DNA of 64,000 nucleotides from Sclerotinia nivalis. Lineage: Eukaryota; Ascomycota; Leotiomycetes; Helotiales; Sclerotiniaceae. Position numbers and translations under genes: made by a program. Under the pieces are notes generated by a model. It did no database searches. It saw only the letters and a program-made list of their open reading frames with translations, and was not told the origin of the DNA. The stretch's first letter is position 1; each line of letters opens with the position of its first letter. Positions 1 to 10,903 of this stretch are shown one piece after another. The DNA is taken from positions 682,001-746,000 of the forward strand of contig JAPEIS010000003.1 in the NCBI GenBank assembly GCA_029531795.1, in the 5' to 3' direction.

Positions 1-264
1 TTATATCATATTTCATTTGTTATTTTTCTTATTATATACGAGAGTATTTGTAAAATGGGCTTTGTTCTCCAAGATTAGTTTTCACTTTTTTCATTCAAAA
101 ATTAGTAGATTAAGGCCACTTCAATCTTCCCAAATTGTATTAACTACAGCCGAATATGGCCAGCAATTCTCCATTTGTTACTTGTTAGAAGTCTATAAAG
201 CTCCTAGCCGTCTTAGATAGTCTTAGACTCAGTGTAGACGTTAATTTAATCAATCAATCAATCA
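1..264. other. Non-coding flank before the LINE fragment
   Basis: AT-rich sequence with no ORF opening at ATG that resembles a known protein. A short run of the tetranucleotide AATC (about 248-262) sits exactly where the LINE homology to its right stops, so it may mark the break point of that element. Confidence 0.5.
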
Positions 265-1900
265 ACATCACACGAGGCCGGGTTTCCCAGTTGTCGAGTG
301 GTGTGAAAGTTTCATAAGCAGGATGAGATTTAGTGATTCGGTGTGAGATGTCTGAGAATGTATAAGGTTCTTGAATCAGAATTATATTAATACAAGAATC
401 ATTGGTTAAGGAAAGTGCTAATTCGTGTAAAGTAGCGTTTTTGGCTATATTAGCTTGTAAAATGATTAATGGTTTAAAAGATAATCTAGGATTATATATT
501 AAAAGGAATCGGAAGAGAAGGAGTTTTTAATGTAATGAAACGATTAGAAAGATTAGAAAGGGGTGGTATCAATGAAGATAATATTGAAGGAGTTCGGATT
601 GGAGTTGAAAGAGCAATAGATTTCTTTATAGGGGAATCGGCTTTTGGGGTTCGAGAGCATTTTGTATTAGTACAAGTTCTAATCTTAGCTTTTTTTGAGG
701 TTTTCTGGATAGCTTGTTTTTCCGATTTGTTTTTGGGGCTTTTGTTAGTCAAACGAAGGGGGCAATGTAGATCGTCTGCAGGATGGGGGTTTCTACAATG
801 TAGGCATTTCGTTGGGCAAGTATGGGTTGTATTGTATCAAATTGAATGATTCTTTTTTGTATGTTTGGTTGTATTACAGATTCGGTATCTTTCTGGATGA
901 GAGCAAACTCGAGTATTGTGTTATTGAAAGTATCGAATATATTGGATTATCTTGGGTTTGAAAACGATTTGGGAAGTATTAATTGTAGTTCCTAAAATCC
1001 GAAGGTTCTTGGGAAAAGCTGTATATTGTAAAGCTGGAAAACTCAAAAACCAAATAGAATTATATAATCCGGATTCTTTGCTTTATATAGATTCAATTGT
1101 TTGGATTGCTTGTTATCCTATATTATCGTTGATAACATCAAGTATAATTTCCAATTCGATTAAAACGATAATCAATTGTTATGAATCTCCTAGAGTTGTA
1201 ATGGTTCGTGGAATGTAATTCAATCGATATGTAATCTATGATTGTTATCGTTCGATTTTGTAGGTTTCGAATACTTTTTCGATTATATTTGAAAGGTTTT
1301 CTAAAGCTGTTAAATTCGCTAAAGAGTTCGTATATAATGCAAATTCAGTATTTATTACTTAAACTTCTTTCAAAAGTTTAGTATCATTTTCTAATTATCC
1401 TTTCAATGTATTAAGTATAGCGAAGGAATCAGCTTTTCGAGTTGGATAATCGAATCTAATTCGAATAAAAAAGCGAATATCAATTTTGTATAAGATTTGA
1501 GATTGAATTTTGGGTTGAGATCCGGTTCGGTTTCTAGTTTTTGGGTTTGTAGATTGTATAATTGGTGGTAAAAAAATCGTAGCCTTTTGAGTATAGGTGG
1601 AATTTTTGAGATATTGAATTGTAGAAGGGCCTTTTATAGGTTTAGCAATTTCAGGTGTAAATACTGATTGAAAGGTTTGTATATCAGGGTTAGGGAGATT
1701 GATAGAAGTTTTGGTAGAAAATTTAATAGATCGAGAAGGATGAGATTTATTGATAAATACATCGAAATGCTTGTTTGCTGTAAGAGAGATATCGGTATAT
1801 AATGCAATCAAGGGTTTTCGAAATCGGGTAGGGAGAGCCCGAATTGTTTCGGTATTGAGATAATTGTTCTATAACGAAACGATGGGGTTAAAAATCTGTT
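265..1900 (-). mobile_element. Decayed Tad1-type LINE fragment (ORF1 gag and start of ORF2 endonuclease)
   Basis: Read on the minus strand, about 1850-1390 gives a gag-like segment with the phrase RFFIRIRFDYPTRKADSF followed by an Ala-Ile-Leu-x-x-Leu-Lys stretch, typical of ORF1 of Tad-clade LINEs. About 822-760 gives a zinc-knuckle-like stretch (CLHCRNPHPADDLHC). About 460-265 gives the opening of an apurinic-type endonuclease (LQANIAKNATLHELAL, then ILIQEPYTFSD and DNWETRPR). Reading frames are joined only across stops and frame changes, so the copy is dead. The reverse transcriptase that should follow is absent, because homology ends near 265. This truncation removes the 3' half of the element, the opposite of the usual 5' truncation of LINEs, which suggests a later deletion or rearrangement. 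Confidence 0.8.
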
Positions 1901-3086
1901 GACCTTTATTTGCTCTATTAGTAGCAGTATTAATTGTATTAATGAGGGCTTAGGAGAGGGAGGGGGTCGAGGGGGTGGGAGGTATAATAGCAGAAACGCG
2001 TCCGTACAGCGCTTGCCGGGGCTGAAAAGTTTCGTTTTTAAATCCTATAGATGATAAGAACGATCGATTGATCAATAAAACGCGATAATAAACGCGTTTT
2101 TGAACATGTACATGGAACGCATGTATTCAGCTGTGATATAGTTCGGATCTGATGACTTGAGATACTGGCCCAGGTAGTAACTTTGAACGCAATTAGCGCA
2201 AACAATCTCATGGCTAGAGAATAAACTAAGCAAAGGTTTCACATGATATCAGAAGTCGAGCGCACGGGATCCGTATCAAGGATAAAGACCAGTTACAGGC
2301 TATCGAAGGTGCCACAGGAAGCTTACTGACCTCTGCGCTATGTTTGGAAGGCCTGTGGAAGTGGGTATAAAGCATAGTCAGTTCTCCATTTGAACATCGT
2401 TAGAACATATTGTAGTAGGAGATTGGCTACTACTTCACGTATAGACACGACTGATTTACTCTGTGCGACGGGAACAGCTCGGTATGGCCGATGTTGAGAA
2501 TCAGATGTATTGCGATTATTTCGACCCGAGTTGTCGGTTTCTTTGGTAGTGCGGGAATGGAATGTTAACTGGGGAGTTGAGAATATTTTCATTTACTGGA
2601 ATTTTGCTCGAAAGTATAGAAAAGTGTGGTTGTTACACTCATTGTTTCGAATGCGCAATAGAAGTTTTGAAAGGTTTCGATATTTGCTTTAATTAGTCAA
2701 CTATACTTTGATTTCTGAGTTCCTTCGGAAGAGCATCCGCCGCAAGGCCGACCTTGGAATGGGAAGGAAACAATGGATTCAGACCTTGGTAGATCATATG
2801 GCTAAATTGTGTGCCTGTCTATATTGCTGATTCTACCTATGGCTCCATTTAATACGGCTGGAATGTCAAATTGTGGCATCATGAATGATTGCATGGCTGC
2901 GGTAGCTATGGTAACTATGGTAGCTAATGGTCAAGACTACGGCCGTTCAGTGACGGTAATTACTATATCTACCAGCATACGCATACGTGCCGAGTAGAAC
3001 ACGTTTTCTTAACTTCTTGTCATCAGAAAATCTCATACAACACTTTACTCGAAAATTGCCAATACATTATTAACAGAGCGCACGCG
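1901..3086. other. Intergenic region, no gene recognised
   Basis: The first part may be 5' leader of the LINE. Beyond about 2000 there are only short ORFs in several frames without recognisable domains. The last 90 bases lead into the SprT-like gene. Confidence 0.4.
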
Positions 3087-4046
3087 ATGGGTCAAGCACC
3101 TTCAAAGATTTCAACTCATGTCAGAAGAGAATCAGCTGTATCAGAAAGTCTCGCCGAAATCCTTTGTGGAAATCGATCTGCACTAGATGAATTCTCTCAG
3201 CAAGAAGAGCATTACTATCCACATGCTCTGATCCTTCAAGGACCCGACCCAAAGGCAAATAAACTCTCGACCAGATTATTTTTCCGTCGACCTTTGACTT
3301 TGAACAACCTAAAGCTCTTCAAACATCGACCCGCAAGTCTCGTTGGCGCTGCCTGGAGGTATATCGAGCCCACTGGTCCACATTTAAGCGATATCCAAAA
3401 AGAAGCCATTATGAGGTGGAAAGAGATAGATATTCTCAATTCAATCAATCCATATCAGCTTTCACCAATCCAAAAAGTTCTGGAAAAATACTTTCACATA
3501 TTCGATGACTTATTCTTCGGAGGTACCTTGGAGAAGCACGTCATTCTTATCACTTCCAAAACATGTGCTGCTACGATACCTGGTTGTAAGGGTAACACGT
3601 CTGAAGACTCCAATATTGTTTTCAAAAGGGCTAAAAATGATCAGCTGCAATGTCGCTTTAACCCGATGAGCACAATCACTATCTACATTGACGAGGAGCT
3701 CGAGCCCATCTCTGGAAAAGTACTGAAAGGTATATTTGGTGTGTTAGTCCATGAGATGTGCCATGCATTTTTCCATATTTATGGTTGTGTCGGAAAATGC
3801 TGCAACGACGGATCTTTAGACCTGGGAACACGAGGCCATGGAATCATGTTCCAGGAAATAACATTCAATATCCAAACTATGGCGGCAAGTAAGAGTGTTC
3901 TAGGCTTTAACCTCAATATGGGTAGATATTTTAGTTTACTGCATGAACTGCGCGATAGACCGGGTTGGAAGGAGCAGATGGATGTGAGTAGGTGGGGTTT
4001 CGACGAGAAGAAATTGATCAATGATTTGGTTAAAATCAATACTTAA
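3087..4046 (+). CDS. SprT-like domain metalloprotease-family protein, 319 aa
   Basis: Single-exon gene starting at an ATG in good context (GCGATGG). The SprT-like domain fills roughly residues 130-300 and carries the zinc-protease motif HEMCH (residues 222-226), followed by a candidate third zinc ligand His251 in the context RGHGIMF. SprT-like proteins include the DNA-protein crosslink protease Spartan/Wss1 group, but here the N-terminal half has no recognisable partner domain and no PCNA or ubiquitin-binding motif is obvious. The N-terminus MGQAPSK fits an N-myristoylation signal (Gly2, Ser6, Lys7), which would place the protein at membranes; this is inference from the motif alone. Fungi often carry several SprT-like paralogues of unknown role, so a specific function cannot be given. 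Confidence 0.85.
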   Translation: MGQAPSKISTHVRRESAVSESLAEILCGNRSALDEFSQQEEHYYPHALILQGPDPKANKLSTRLFFRRPLTLNNLKLFKHRPASLVGAAWRYIEPTGPHLSDIQKEAIMRWKEIDILNSINPYQLSPIQKVLEKYFHIFDDLFFGGTLEKHVILITSKTCAATIPGCKGNTSEDSNIVFKRAKNDQLQCRFNPMSTITIYIDEELEPISGKVLKGIFGVLVHEMCHAFFHIYGCVGKCCNDGSLDLGTRGHGIMFQEITFNIQTMAASKSVLGFNLNMGRYFSLLHELRDRPGWKEQMDVSRWGFDEKKLINDLVKINT

Positions 4047-5100
4047 GGGTATGATTTAATCCCATATGAGGAGAAAACACCCGAGGAGAAAGGGCCATGG
4101 CAAGCTGGTTGCACAGATTCAATGTTCAGCAAAATAAATACTCTCAGAAGTCATATTTATTTACAATTCAAAATCAATCTAATAAAAAAAGGTTGTATAC
4201 TTGATGATATATCGTGAATGGTTTCAGTTTTGCTTTGCTGGGATTCCCATGTATTTGGTTAAAATCCTTTTTTCCATAGAAAACTTCAACTTTTATTACG
4301 TCGCCAGACCAGTGTCTTTTATAATTTATAAAGAGTCAGATGAATAATCTCTCGTGATCAAAATATATCCAACATATGATATTTAAAATTCTTCTACTTC
4401 TTCCTGCTTTAATGATAACTTTAAATTCAACCATTTGGTTTGGGGAGGAATTCTACGCAAATGTTTAAGCGAAAGTCCTCTACAAACAATAGATCTTCGT
4501 CTACAGTATTAGGCAGCCTATCTACTGCCCGTTAAATCGCGCTGTACTATCATTGTTTCTATCAATTGAAGTATCTCTCCGTAATTCCAGTCAATCATTC
4601 CATCGGAATTGAAGCCACATCCCAGGATCTTTTTGCTTAGGGTCATCCACAGCACGGTATCCAACAATCCGAATCAGCAGATTAGCTTTAGATGTAAGCT
4701 TTCAATGTTTGAGAATTTTAAGTGTTCAATATTAGAGGTAAACGTACTCTCGATTCGCTTGTTCTTTGACGCCAAAAGCGTCCCGATTTTATACAATAAC
4801 AATGGAAGCTCCTCACATTTCCTTGGAATGTTCGTCAATTCTCACAAAGGATTTCGATAACCTCGCACTTTTCAAAGGAAACCTACACACAAAGAAGCGA
4901 GTAAAGTTCGACGACCAAACCTTTGACTGGAAATCAATATCATCAGGCAAACAAAAATCTTCGGGCTCATTACCAAGCAGCTGCTCACTTCTTGAAGATT
5001 CATACCACGATCCATTAGGCTCGGATCAATACCATCAACTTGAAGGTAGCCGCAAGACCACAACCTCCAATCTATCATACTCGCATTCTACTGCTTCTCT
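4047..5100. other. Intergenic region with an upstream ORF that may belong to the next gene
   Basis: An ATG at 4802 opens a frame that runs to a stop at 5113 and overlaps the start of the next gene by 13 bases in another frame. The encoded stretch (start MEAPHISLECSS) is hydrophilic and looks codon-like. A GT at 5046 and an AG at 5127-5128 would splice it in frame onto the downstream ORF, but the donor GTAGCC is poor. It may be a 5' exon or an upstream ORF. Confidence 0.35.
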
Positions 5101-6453
5101 ATGGCCACCATAATCCATAGTCGTCGAGGAACTGTCACTCGATTGAGGCGAGACAGCCAGAGTACAAGTGACTCTGATGAAAATATATACACAGCTCCCC
5201 TTACGCCACCCGTTTCGCCTCAATATCCCTTTGGCCGATATCCTGGGCAATGGAGTCTACGCCTTCAACTCGAAAAATGGCTATGGTCGAGATTCAGCCT
5301 CTTTATACTAGGCTCGATGTTGACGTATTTTGCCTTATTTTACCAACGCGAGAGTGGCCTCAGATTCACTGGAGACATTGCAGGAATCAATCGCGAAAGG
5401 ATATCTGCAATTCCGCTGTTGTATAAGGATGTCATATACAATGCGACAAAAATGGAAGGGAACATATTCAAAGGACAGCTAGATACATTTCCGGGCGACA
5501 CGCTTTCGGTGACCCGGCGTTTTGCTAAGGAGATGCCAGACTATCCACAAGTACGCAACATCTCAGGCCTGCTTGAGGATTTACAAATTACTTCTGACAA
5601 GGTATATCGCGAATATATGTACTATTATGATGCTGTCCGTCGGCACGCGGAGGACACCATGATACTAACAAACGCTTTAATCGAGGATTCAAAGGAAGTT
5701 GCGCAAGATTGGAATGCCTCAGATGGTGAGCCTGCTAAAATCTATCATTTGAGGCGGTGGATTGGCAAAGGCTCTTATTGGTGTTATTTTTTCACTTGCG
5801 AATCTCAAAGGATGCTTATTAAAGCCATATACCTCAAATATTTGAAAGCACTACTAGAAGGATATAACCTACCCGACAAGCATTTGGACAATCACAAATC
5901 GTTAGGATTGACTAAAGTTCTGATAACAGGTGAAAGACTGTTGCCGATATTCGAAGAGGCCAAAAATAAAAGTGAAGTGCTCAGATTCACAGTGGAGCTT
6001 GGTATCAGTAAAATGTCCTCGAATGAAACTTCAAATTCTGAACCTGCCTACAATCAGGGCAATGACACAGTCGGGTACATGAAAAACTGGCTTGAGAATG
6101 ATTTCGCGAGCGGTCAACACGTGCGTGAAATCGAAATGCCCAACTCGATTCGTCAATTTCAGCAGGCATTAAAAGATATTGAGAGAAATATCAGAGACCT
6201 TCTTTATATCTTATTGCATATGGAGAATTACCCTCACGATCATTGGGATGTAAAATGTCATACTGATGCAATGGCAAAGGCCCTCAAATATCTCGCCTCT
6301 TATTACAACTTCGGTCATCCATGTCGTCCCGGGTTAGTCTGGGAGGTGTATAAATGTATCTGGAAACGTGAAGATACGGAGCCATTGATAGACTCGGCTG
6401 CTTGCAACACACAGCACGCGTGGGGAGAATCTTACGGACGAGCTGCAGCGTAG
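5101..6453 (+). CDS. Unknown single-pass membrane protein, 450 aa
   Basis: I do not recognise a family. The protein has a hydrophilic N-terminal tail of about 60 residues rich in Ser, Thr and Pro (TAPLTPPVSP). One hydrophobic segment follows (FSLFILGSMLTYFALFY, about residues 62-80), then a long Lys/Glu-rich, mainly helical-looking region with Asn-X-Ser/Thr sites and paired cysteines (WCYFFTC; CHTD, HPCRP, YKCIW, AACNT). The layout suggests a type II membrane protein with its large C-terminal domain in the lumen or outside the cell. Similar lineage-specific proteins with one N-terminal membrane span are common in Pezizomycotina. The start is the first ATG in frame; an upstream exon beginning at 4802 is possible but weakly supported. 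Confidence 0.7.
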   Translation: MATIIHSRRGTVTRLRRDSQSTSDSDENIYTAPLTPPVSPQYPFGRYPGQWSLRLQLEKWLWSRFSLFILGSMLTYFALFYQRESGLRFTGDIAGINRERISAIPLLYKDVIYNATKMEGNIFKGQLDTFPGDTLSVTRRFAKEMPDYPQVRNISGLLEDLQITSDKVYREYMYYYDAVRRHAEDTMILTNALIEDSKEVAQDWNASDGEPAKIYHLRRWIGKGSYWCYFFTCESQRMLIKAIYLKYLKALLEGYNLPDKHLDNHKSLGLTKVLITGERLLPIFEEAKNKSEVLRFTVELGISKMSSNETSNSEPAYNQGNDTVGYMKNWLENDFASGQHVREIEMPNSIRQFQQALKDIERNIRDLLYILLHMENYPHDHWDVKCHTDAMAKALKYLASYYNFGHPCRPGLVWEVYKCIWKREDTEPLIDSAACNTQHAWGESYGRAAA

Positions 6454-7350
6454 AGTTGGTTTCTTAAAAAAAGTCATGAGTTTGGCAAATATCAAGAGAT
6501 TGAACTCAATTGAAAATGAGAATTGGTTTGGACCCTTTGGCACGTCTTTGGCGACTTTAAAACTGCTGTTAATGTTTATATTGAGTTGATTTGGGTCTAG
6601 ACCTCAAATGCCCGTCGAGCCTTTCCAGTATCTGCGGCATTTGAACTAGATGTCACGGGTGGTGCGCGAACTAACCCTGGACTTAACCGAATTTTCCTTG
6701 GACTAGACTAGTTTCCGGCCCCCTAAGGGCTACAAGCTCGGTTCAATTTATATCAAGATCTTTCCTTACTAAACTCATGAATATGGACCTCCATAGTCCG
6801 TGTATATGGCAAAATTCCACAGCAAACTTGTTTACTTGATTCCATTTTCTGCTATCCTATTTGTTCTTTAGAACTAGATCCTACAATCATGCGTAATAGT
6901 AGCAGTAATTCTCCCTGGCTTGATCGGAAAGATATAGGGTTATGTCTTTCAGTTCGCTCGGGGATGTATAGTTTATACTCAGTACAATTCACTCAGAGGG
7001 GTAAGATAGCTTGTCTCTAGACCATGGAATCGGTCTTTGAATGAAGCTTTAATAGCAGCTGGTACTTTCTTGGGTGGTGGTAATATTAAATTTTCTGAGG
7101 CATTCTCAACTTTTGCTCACGAAGCAACACGGAACTGGTGCAATTTCCCAAAGCAATTACTGAACTGAGCTACTGTTTAGTGCGTATTAATTCTATTAAA
7201 ATCTCAATGCACCACAAACTGCCTGGAAATTTAAATCCTATTATATATGCCGTCACCTTATAATCATGATCCCAACACGCTATTGACACTTGTCATCTAT
7301 CCTAAATAAATTCACTTTACATATCATGCCTTATGAGCAGAATTCTCACA
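6454..7350. other. Intergenic region, no gene recognised
   Basis: About 0.9 kb of AT-rich DNA with only short open frames on both strands. It ends at the MITE that begins at 7355. Confidence 0.5.
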
Positions 7351-7563
7351 GATATGTTCCAGGCCATTGCGTAATATTGACATTCCGAAACCAACGTAGT
7401 TTATTTCGAAATAAACTAGCTTATTGGTTAATGCTCTGATCTATTTATTAATGAACTTAATTTTGGAATGAATTAGGGTATTTAAAAATACACCCATATA
7501 CAACGAAATTAAAGCTAGATTGATTTCGGAATGCCGATGTTGCGCAATGGCCTGGAACAGATA
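7351..7563. mobile_element. MITE-like element with about 38-bp terminal inverted repeats
   Basis: The segment 7355-7392 is matched, reversed and complemented, by 7522-7559, with five differences in 38 positions. All five are transitions, and the left copy holds the T/A state each time. Both repeats begin with TGTTCCAGGCCATTGCG. The four bases GATA occur directly outside each end (7351-7354 and 7560-7563) and look like a target-site duplication. Inside is a perfect 22-bp palindrome at 7397-7418 (core TTTATTTCGAAATAAA). There is no ORF, as expected for a non-autonomous DNA transposon of about 205 bp. The parent transposase family is unknown. Confidence 0.75.
7397..7418. repeat. Perfect 22-bp palindrome inside the MITE
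   Basis: TAGTTTATTTC followed at once by its own reverse complement, with no loop. It could form a cruciform or bind a dimeric protein; most simply it is part of the transposon's internal structure. Confidence 0.7.
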
Positions 7564-7701
7564 AGATACTTGGGTGGCATTATGATTTGCTGCTATACTG
7601 TGCAAATGTCTTCAAGCTGAGTATACGCTTGCAGTTAACGTCCTCTATTGCCCGATATATTGCCATGGAGCGCAAACAAGCAAGATTAATATGACTGGCA
7701 C

Positions 7702-8564
7702 TTAGTACTTTCTTTGTTGAACTTCCCTGATCATCCAACACCTCCCATACTTTCCACTTCCTCCATGTGCCTCCAAATCTATATCTAAGCTCTTCCTTAC
7801 AACCCATCCACCTTTCTCGTAGAACCTCCGAGCTTGCGGCGTGCTGACCAAACATATTTTCCTGCCTTGTTTGTCTGCTATTTCAAGTCCCCATTGTAAC
7901 AGCATATTTCCTATTCCTAATTTCTGGTACTCTGGATCCACAAAACATAGATCGAGCACTATACCATAAGCACTGTACTTTGGAAACATGGGGGAGAGGG
8001 AGCGACACAGGAGTGAAGAGGGATAAAAAATATAGCCTTACTTATGTCTCTTTCTGCATCATAATCGCGTTGCTTACACTCAATTGAACCCTTCACCTTT
8101 CGCATGAATAGATCAAAATTCATTCCATCAGGTGTTTTCCAACCCTCATCCATCTTCTGTTTGATCTCAGCCGTGGCAGTTCCATCAACTTTCTCAATAT
8201 CGGCATGTCGTTTCCCTCTTTTACCATCAACCTCGTTGCCAGCTTTAAACGCTGCCATTTTAGAGTCAACAGACATAAACCACCGAGCATATCCCACGAT
8301 ATTCCCATCAATTTCTACTTTCCACGTAACTTTCGTATCACTTTGCAACGGATTGAATAACATCAGGGAAGCGGCATCATGAGCGCCCGGAGCAGTATTT
8401 CCCCATACAAGGGGGAATATTGCATCGCTTGCCTCGAAGGCTCGTGTAGTGATAGCAGCTAGGCGAGGCGTATCTTGAGGCTCTGCGAGTAGAATAACTG
8501 GATTAGAGTTTGGGAAGACCATCTCTGAGTCGAATTCCAGGGCACTTTGAGTTTCGACGAACAT
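7702..8564 (-). CDS. GNAT-family N-acetyltransferase, 259 aa, two exons
   Basis: Exon 1 is 8564-8042 and exon 2 is 7958-7702, joined across an 83-bp intron (donor GTAAGG, acceptor TATAG) so that the frame reads ERDIMLDLCFVDPEYQKLGI. The acetyl-CoA binding signature is Q-K-L-G-I-G-N-M-L-L (the R/Q-x-x-G-x-G/A loop), followed by the beta5/alpha4 region with RRFYEKGGWV near the C-terminus. The first half holds the N-terminal strands, including IVGYARW. This is the small-molecule acetyltransferase type common in fungi; the acceptor cannot be read from sequence. An earlier AG at the exon edge (TACAG) would give an in-frame stop, so the downstream TATAG acceptor was chosen. The start at 8564 is the first ATG; a second lies 14 codons in. 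Confidence 0.88.
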
Positions 8565-10903
8565 GAAGAAATTAACGCGTGGGCGTGATCGTAAGATTGT
8601 TGTCAGAAAATAAGATGATGACTAACTCCACCCACCTTTCCAGCCACCAGGCACCAAATCCATCCCACTTTATCATAAATCACATGTTTGCAATCATTTA
8701 ACTCCTCTATCAATTTTAAAGCAAAGTTATATCGAAAGTGAATGCTTTTTTAACCTTTTAATACTTTTTAATAAAATTTTCATTATCAACAACAATTTCC
8801 TACTTAATATAATTTTCTTGTCTAATTTTTCTTTCTGCTTTTGATACATGAAAGTTATTGTAGAGGTCAAGCTGTGACAATGGTTTAATTCAAGGCAGAA
8901 TAAGAAAGAATCAATTTATCTATATTAGAGAATAACAAACTGCTGTACAATACATAATAGAGTTGAGCCTTTTATGGTCCCCACGAAGGGGACCAAAACC
9001 TTAAGCGAATGAAAAGCCCTGCCCAGGGTGGCGTTCTGAGGCATTCATGCCAGGATCGTCACACAAGCCAGCTAACTGCATCCTTGCATAGGGCTGTGAA
9101 ATCTTCCAGACAAGGATTCAAAGTGACCAATCAGACAGCTAGCTGGGGGTGCTGTTTACCAGCTAGTGGTCTAAACCAGAAAACATTCTTACTTGCAAGT
9201 TAACCGAGCGCTAGCGGTCGACTTACCAGCGGATAGGTGGGCTCTAATGTTTTGAATCTATTTTGTGAAGTACCTGGAAGATATTTTCGAGGAAATTTTG
9301 AATTCATTTTCTTTTCCGCTGTTGAGCTACTGGTACTTCTATCAATAGTCATAAATGGTTTCAAATAATTATAGCCCAGAGCAGAGTGCTTGGGATTTAT
9401 TCCGTACTTGGTCTGGAAAATATTCATGAATGACAGTCAAGCACTCAAAATGTAGCTGCTACTACACAATACACCGTTAATGTTTCGAAATGAAGGAAGT
9501 GAGAGCTACTAGAGCTCACAATCGCTAAAATGCACTATGGGATCACACAATCTTCCCTTGGAGAGAAATATGTCCAGGTTCATTTTGGCACTGTGCAATA
9601 ATACTTCACGCAAGCGTGATGTTTACAGCCCTAGTTTTGAACCATTTAATTTTCATTGCATTTAGACTGTGCTCGACCGTCCGATGTTCAGGACTGCATA
9701 ATTATAGCCATACCATTAAATTTCTGCATGCTGACATTCGTCCGGCGAACCAACATCTAAACCTCAATTCGACCGTCTCACACAACAGAGGGTTGATCGG
9801 CCATACTAAAAATCATGCCAAGTCACTATTAGAACTGTGTAATTCATCAATCAGACAGAATTAAGGAGAATTAGACACAGGATTATTTCGAAAATTTAAT
9901 CGTCGCGTAAATTTTTGGATGCGGCACTAGAGGATGAATTATCATGTATAGCTCAAAGCGCAGGTTTGGGATAAAGTACAAAGGCCAAGAATGAGGGAGA
10001 ATGCTATTTCAGTTTTGCTTTGAATCCGATTTAAGGCACTAGGAACCTGTCGTCTCCCCCTTCATCACGCACGGACCCAAATGCTAAACATCACTTCCCT
10101 GAGTTGCGATGACAGAATTCGTCATACAACCCAATCAAAGCGAGGATGTTAGCTCTTCCGGGCATCTAAACAGAATATTCGAATGTGTGACGCTCCATTA
10201 TCAATTAAATGAATCAAATAACACGACTGCTTACGCGGTAGATAGGCACCCAGTAATAATTGTCTGCCCAATCGTGGGCTAGAGCTAGCTAAGTCGAGAA
10301 TTCCTTCGTTGTGAATACTTCCCAGTTATCTAATGCAATAAAATCAAAGGCGCATTAGAGAATTGTGCCTTGCATAAGTTCCCTGCCTTTGGTTGAAAGA
10401 TATGGATGCAAACGAGTGAAGGATGGAACAGACAGAATGCCTAGTTTCAGTCATGTCTAGCATTCAGGAGCCTCTATTTGGCCTACTCGGTTATCCCGGA
10501 AGCGTTTAATTTCACGAATTCACGTCCTAGACACCGCCAACACCAATTGCAATATCAAAGCATTGAAAGCAGCGATGGCTCCAAGTCTTTCGTTTGGGTT
10601 CTGGAAGTGCTGTACATGTCAGATTAGTTGAGCCATTGTCAGATTTTGTCAAATGCAACCACAAATTTGACCAAACCTTTCAATTCTCATGATGACTTAT
10701 CTGTTGACAGGTGTTGATAGCTGCAATAATTATCTAATCGTATTTTTGCGCTCTCGTAAGCAAGCAAAACGTCATTGGCGCACATGCCAGGGTCGTAAAT
10801 ATAAATTAATTTCCTCAGATGTATCTTAACTCACGCAGAATTTCCCACCACGATCAACAATTTTGATACCAGCAAAAGCTATGCTACTATAGGAGGTCAG
10901 CAG
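8565..10903. other. Gene-poor 2.3-kb region
   Basis: No ORF here resembles a known protein. The only structured feature seen is a short hairpin at 8975-8995. The last part upstream of 10904 may contain the true 5' exon of the next gene, because the next frame opens without a convincing ATG. Confidence 0.45.
8975..8995. repeat. Short GC-rich hairpin
   Basis: TGGTCCCC and GGGGACCA form a perfect 8-bp stem around the loop ACGAA. No gene ends nearby, so a role as terminator is not supported. It could be the edge of an old repeat. Confidence 0.4.

Noticed and set aside
4766..5113. 115-codon ORF overlapping the membrane-protein gene, as an independent gene
   Set aside because: Ends 13 bases inside the next gene and has no domain. 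It is more likely leader sequence or a 5' exon, so it is only mentioned in the region entry.
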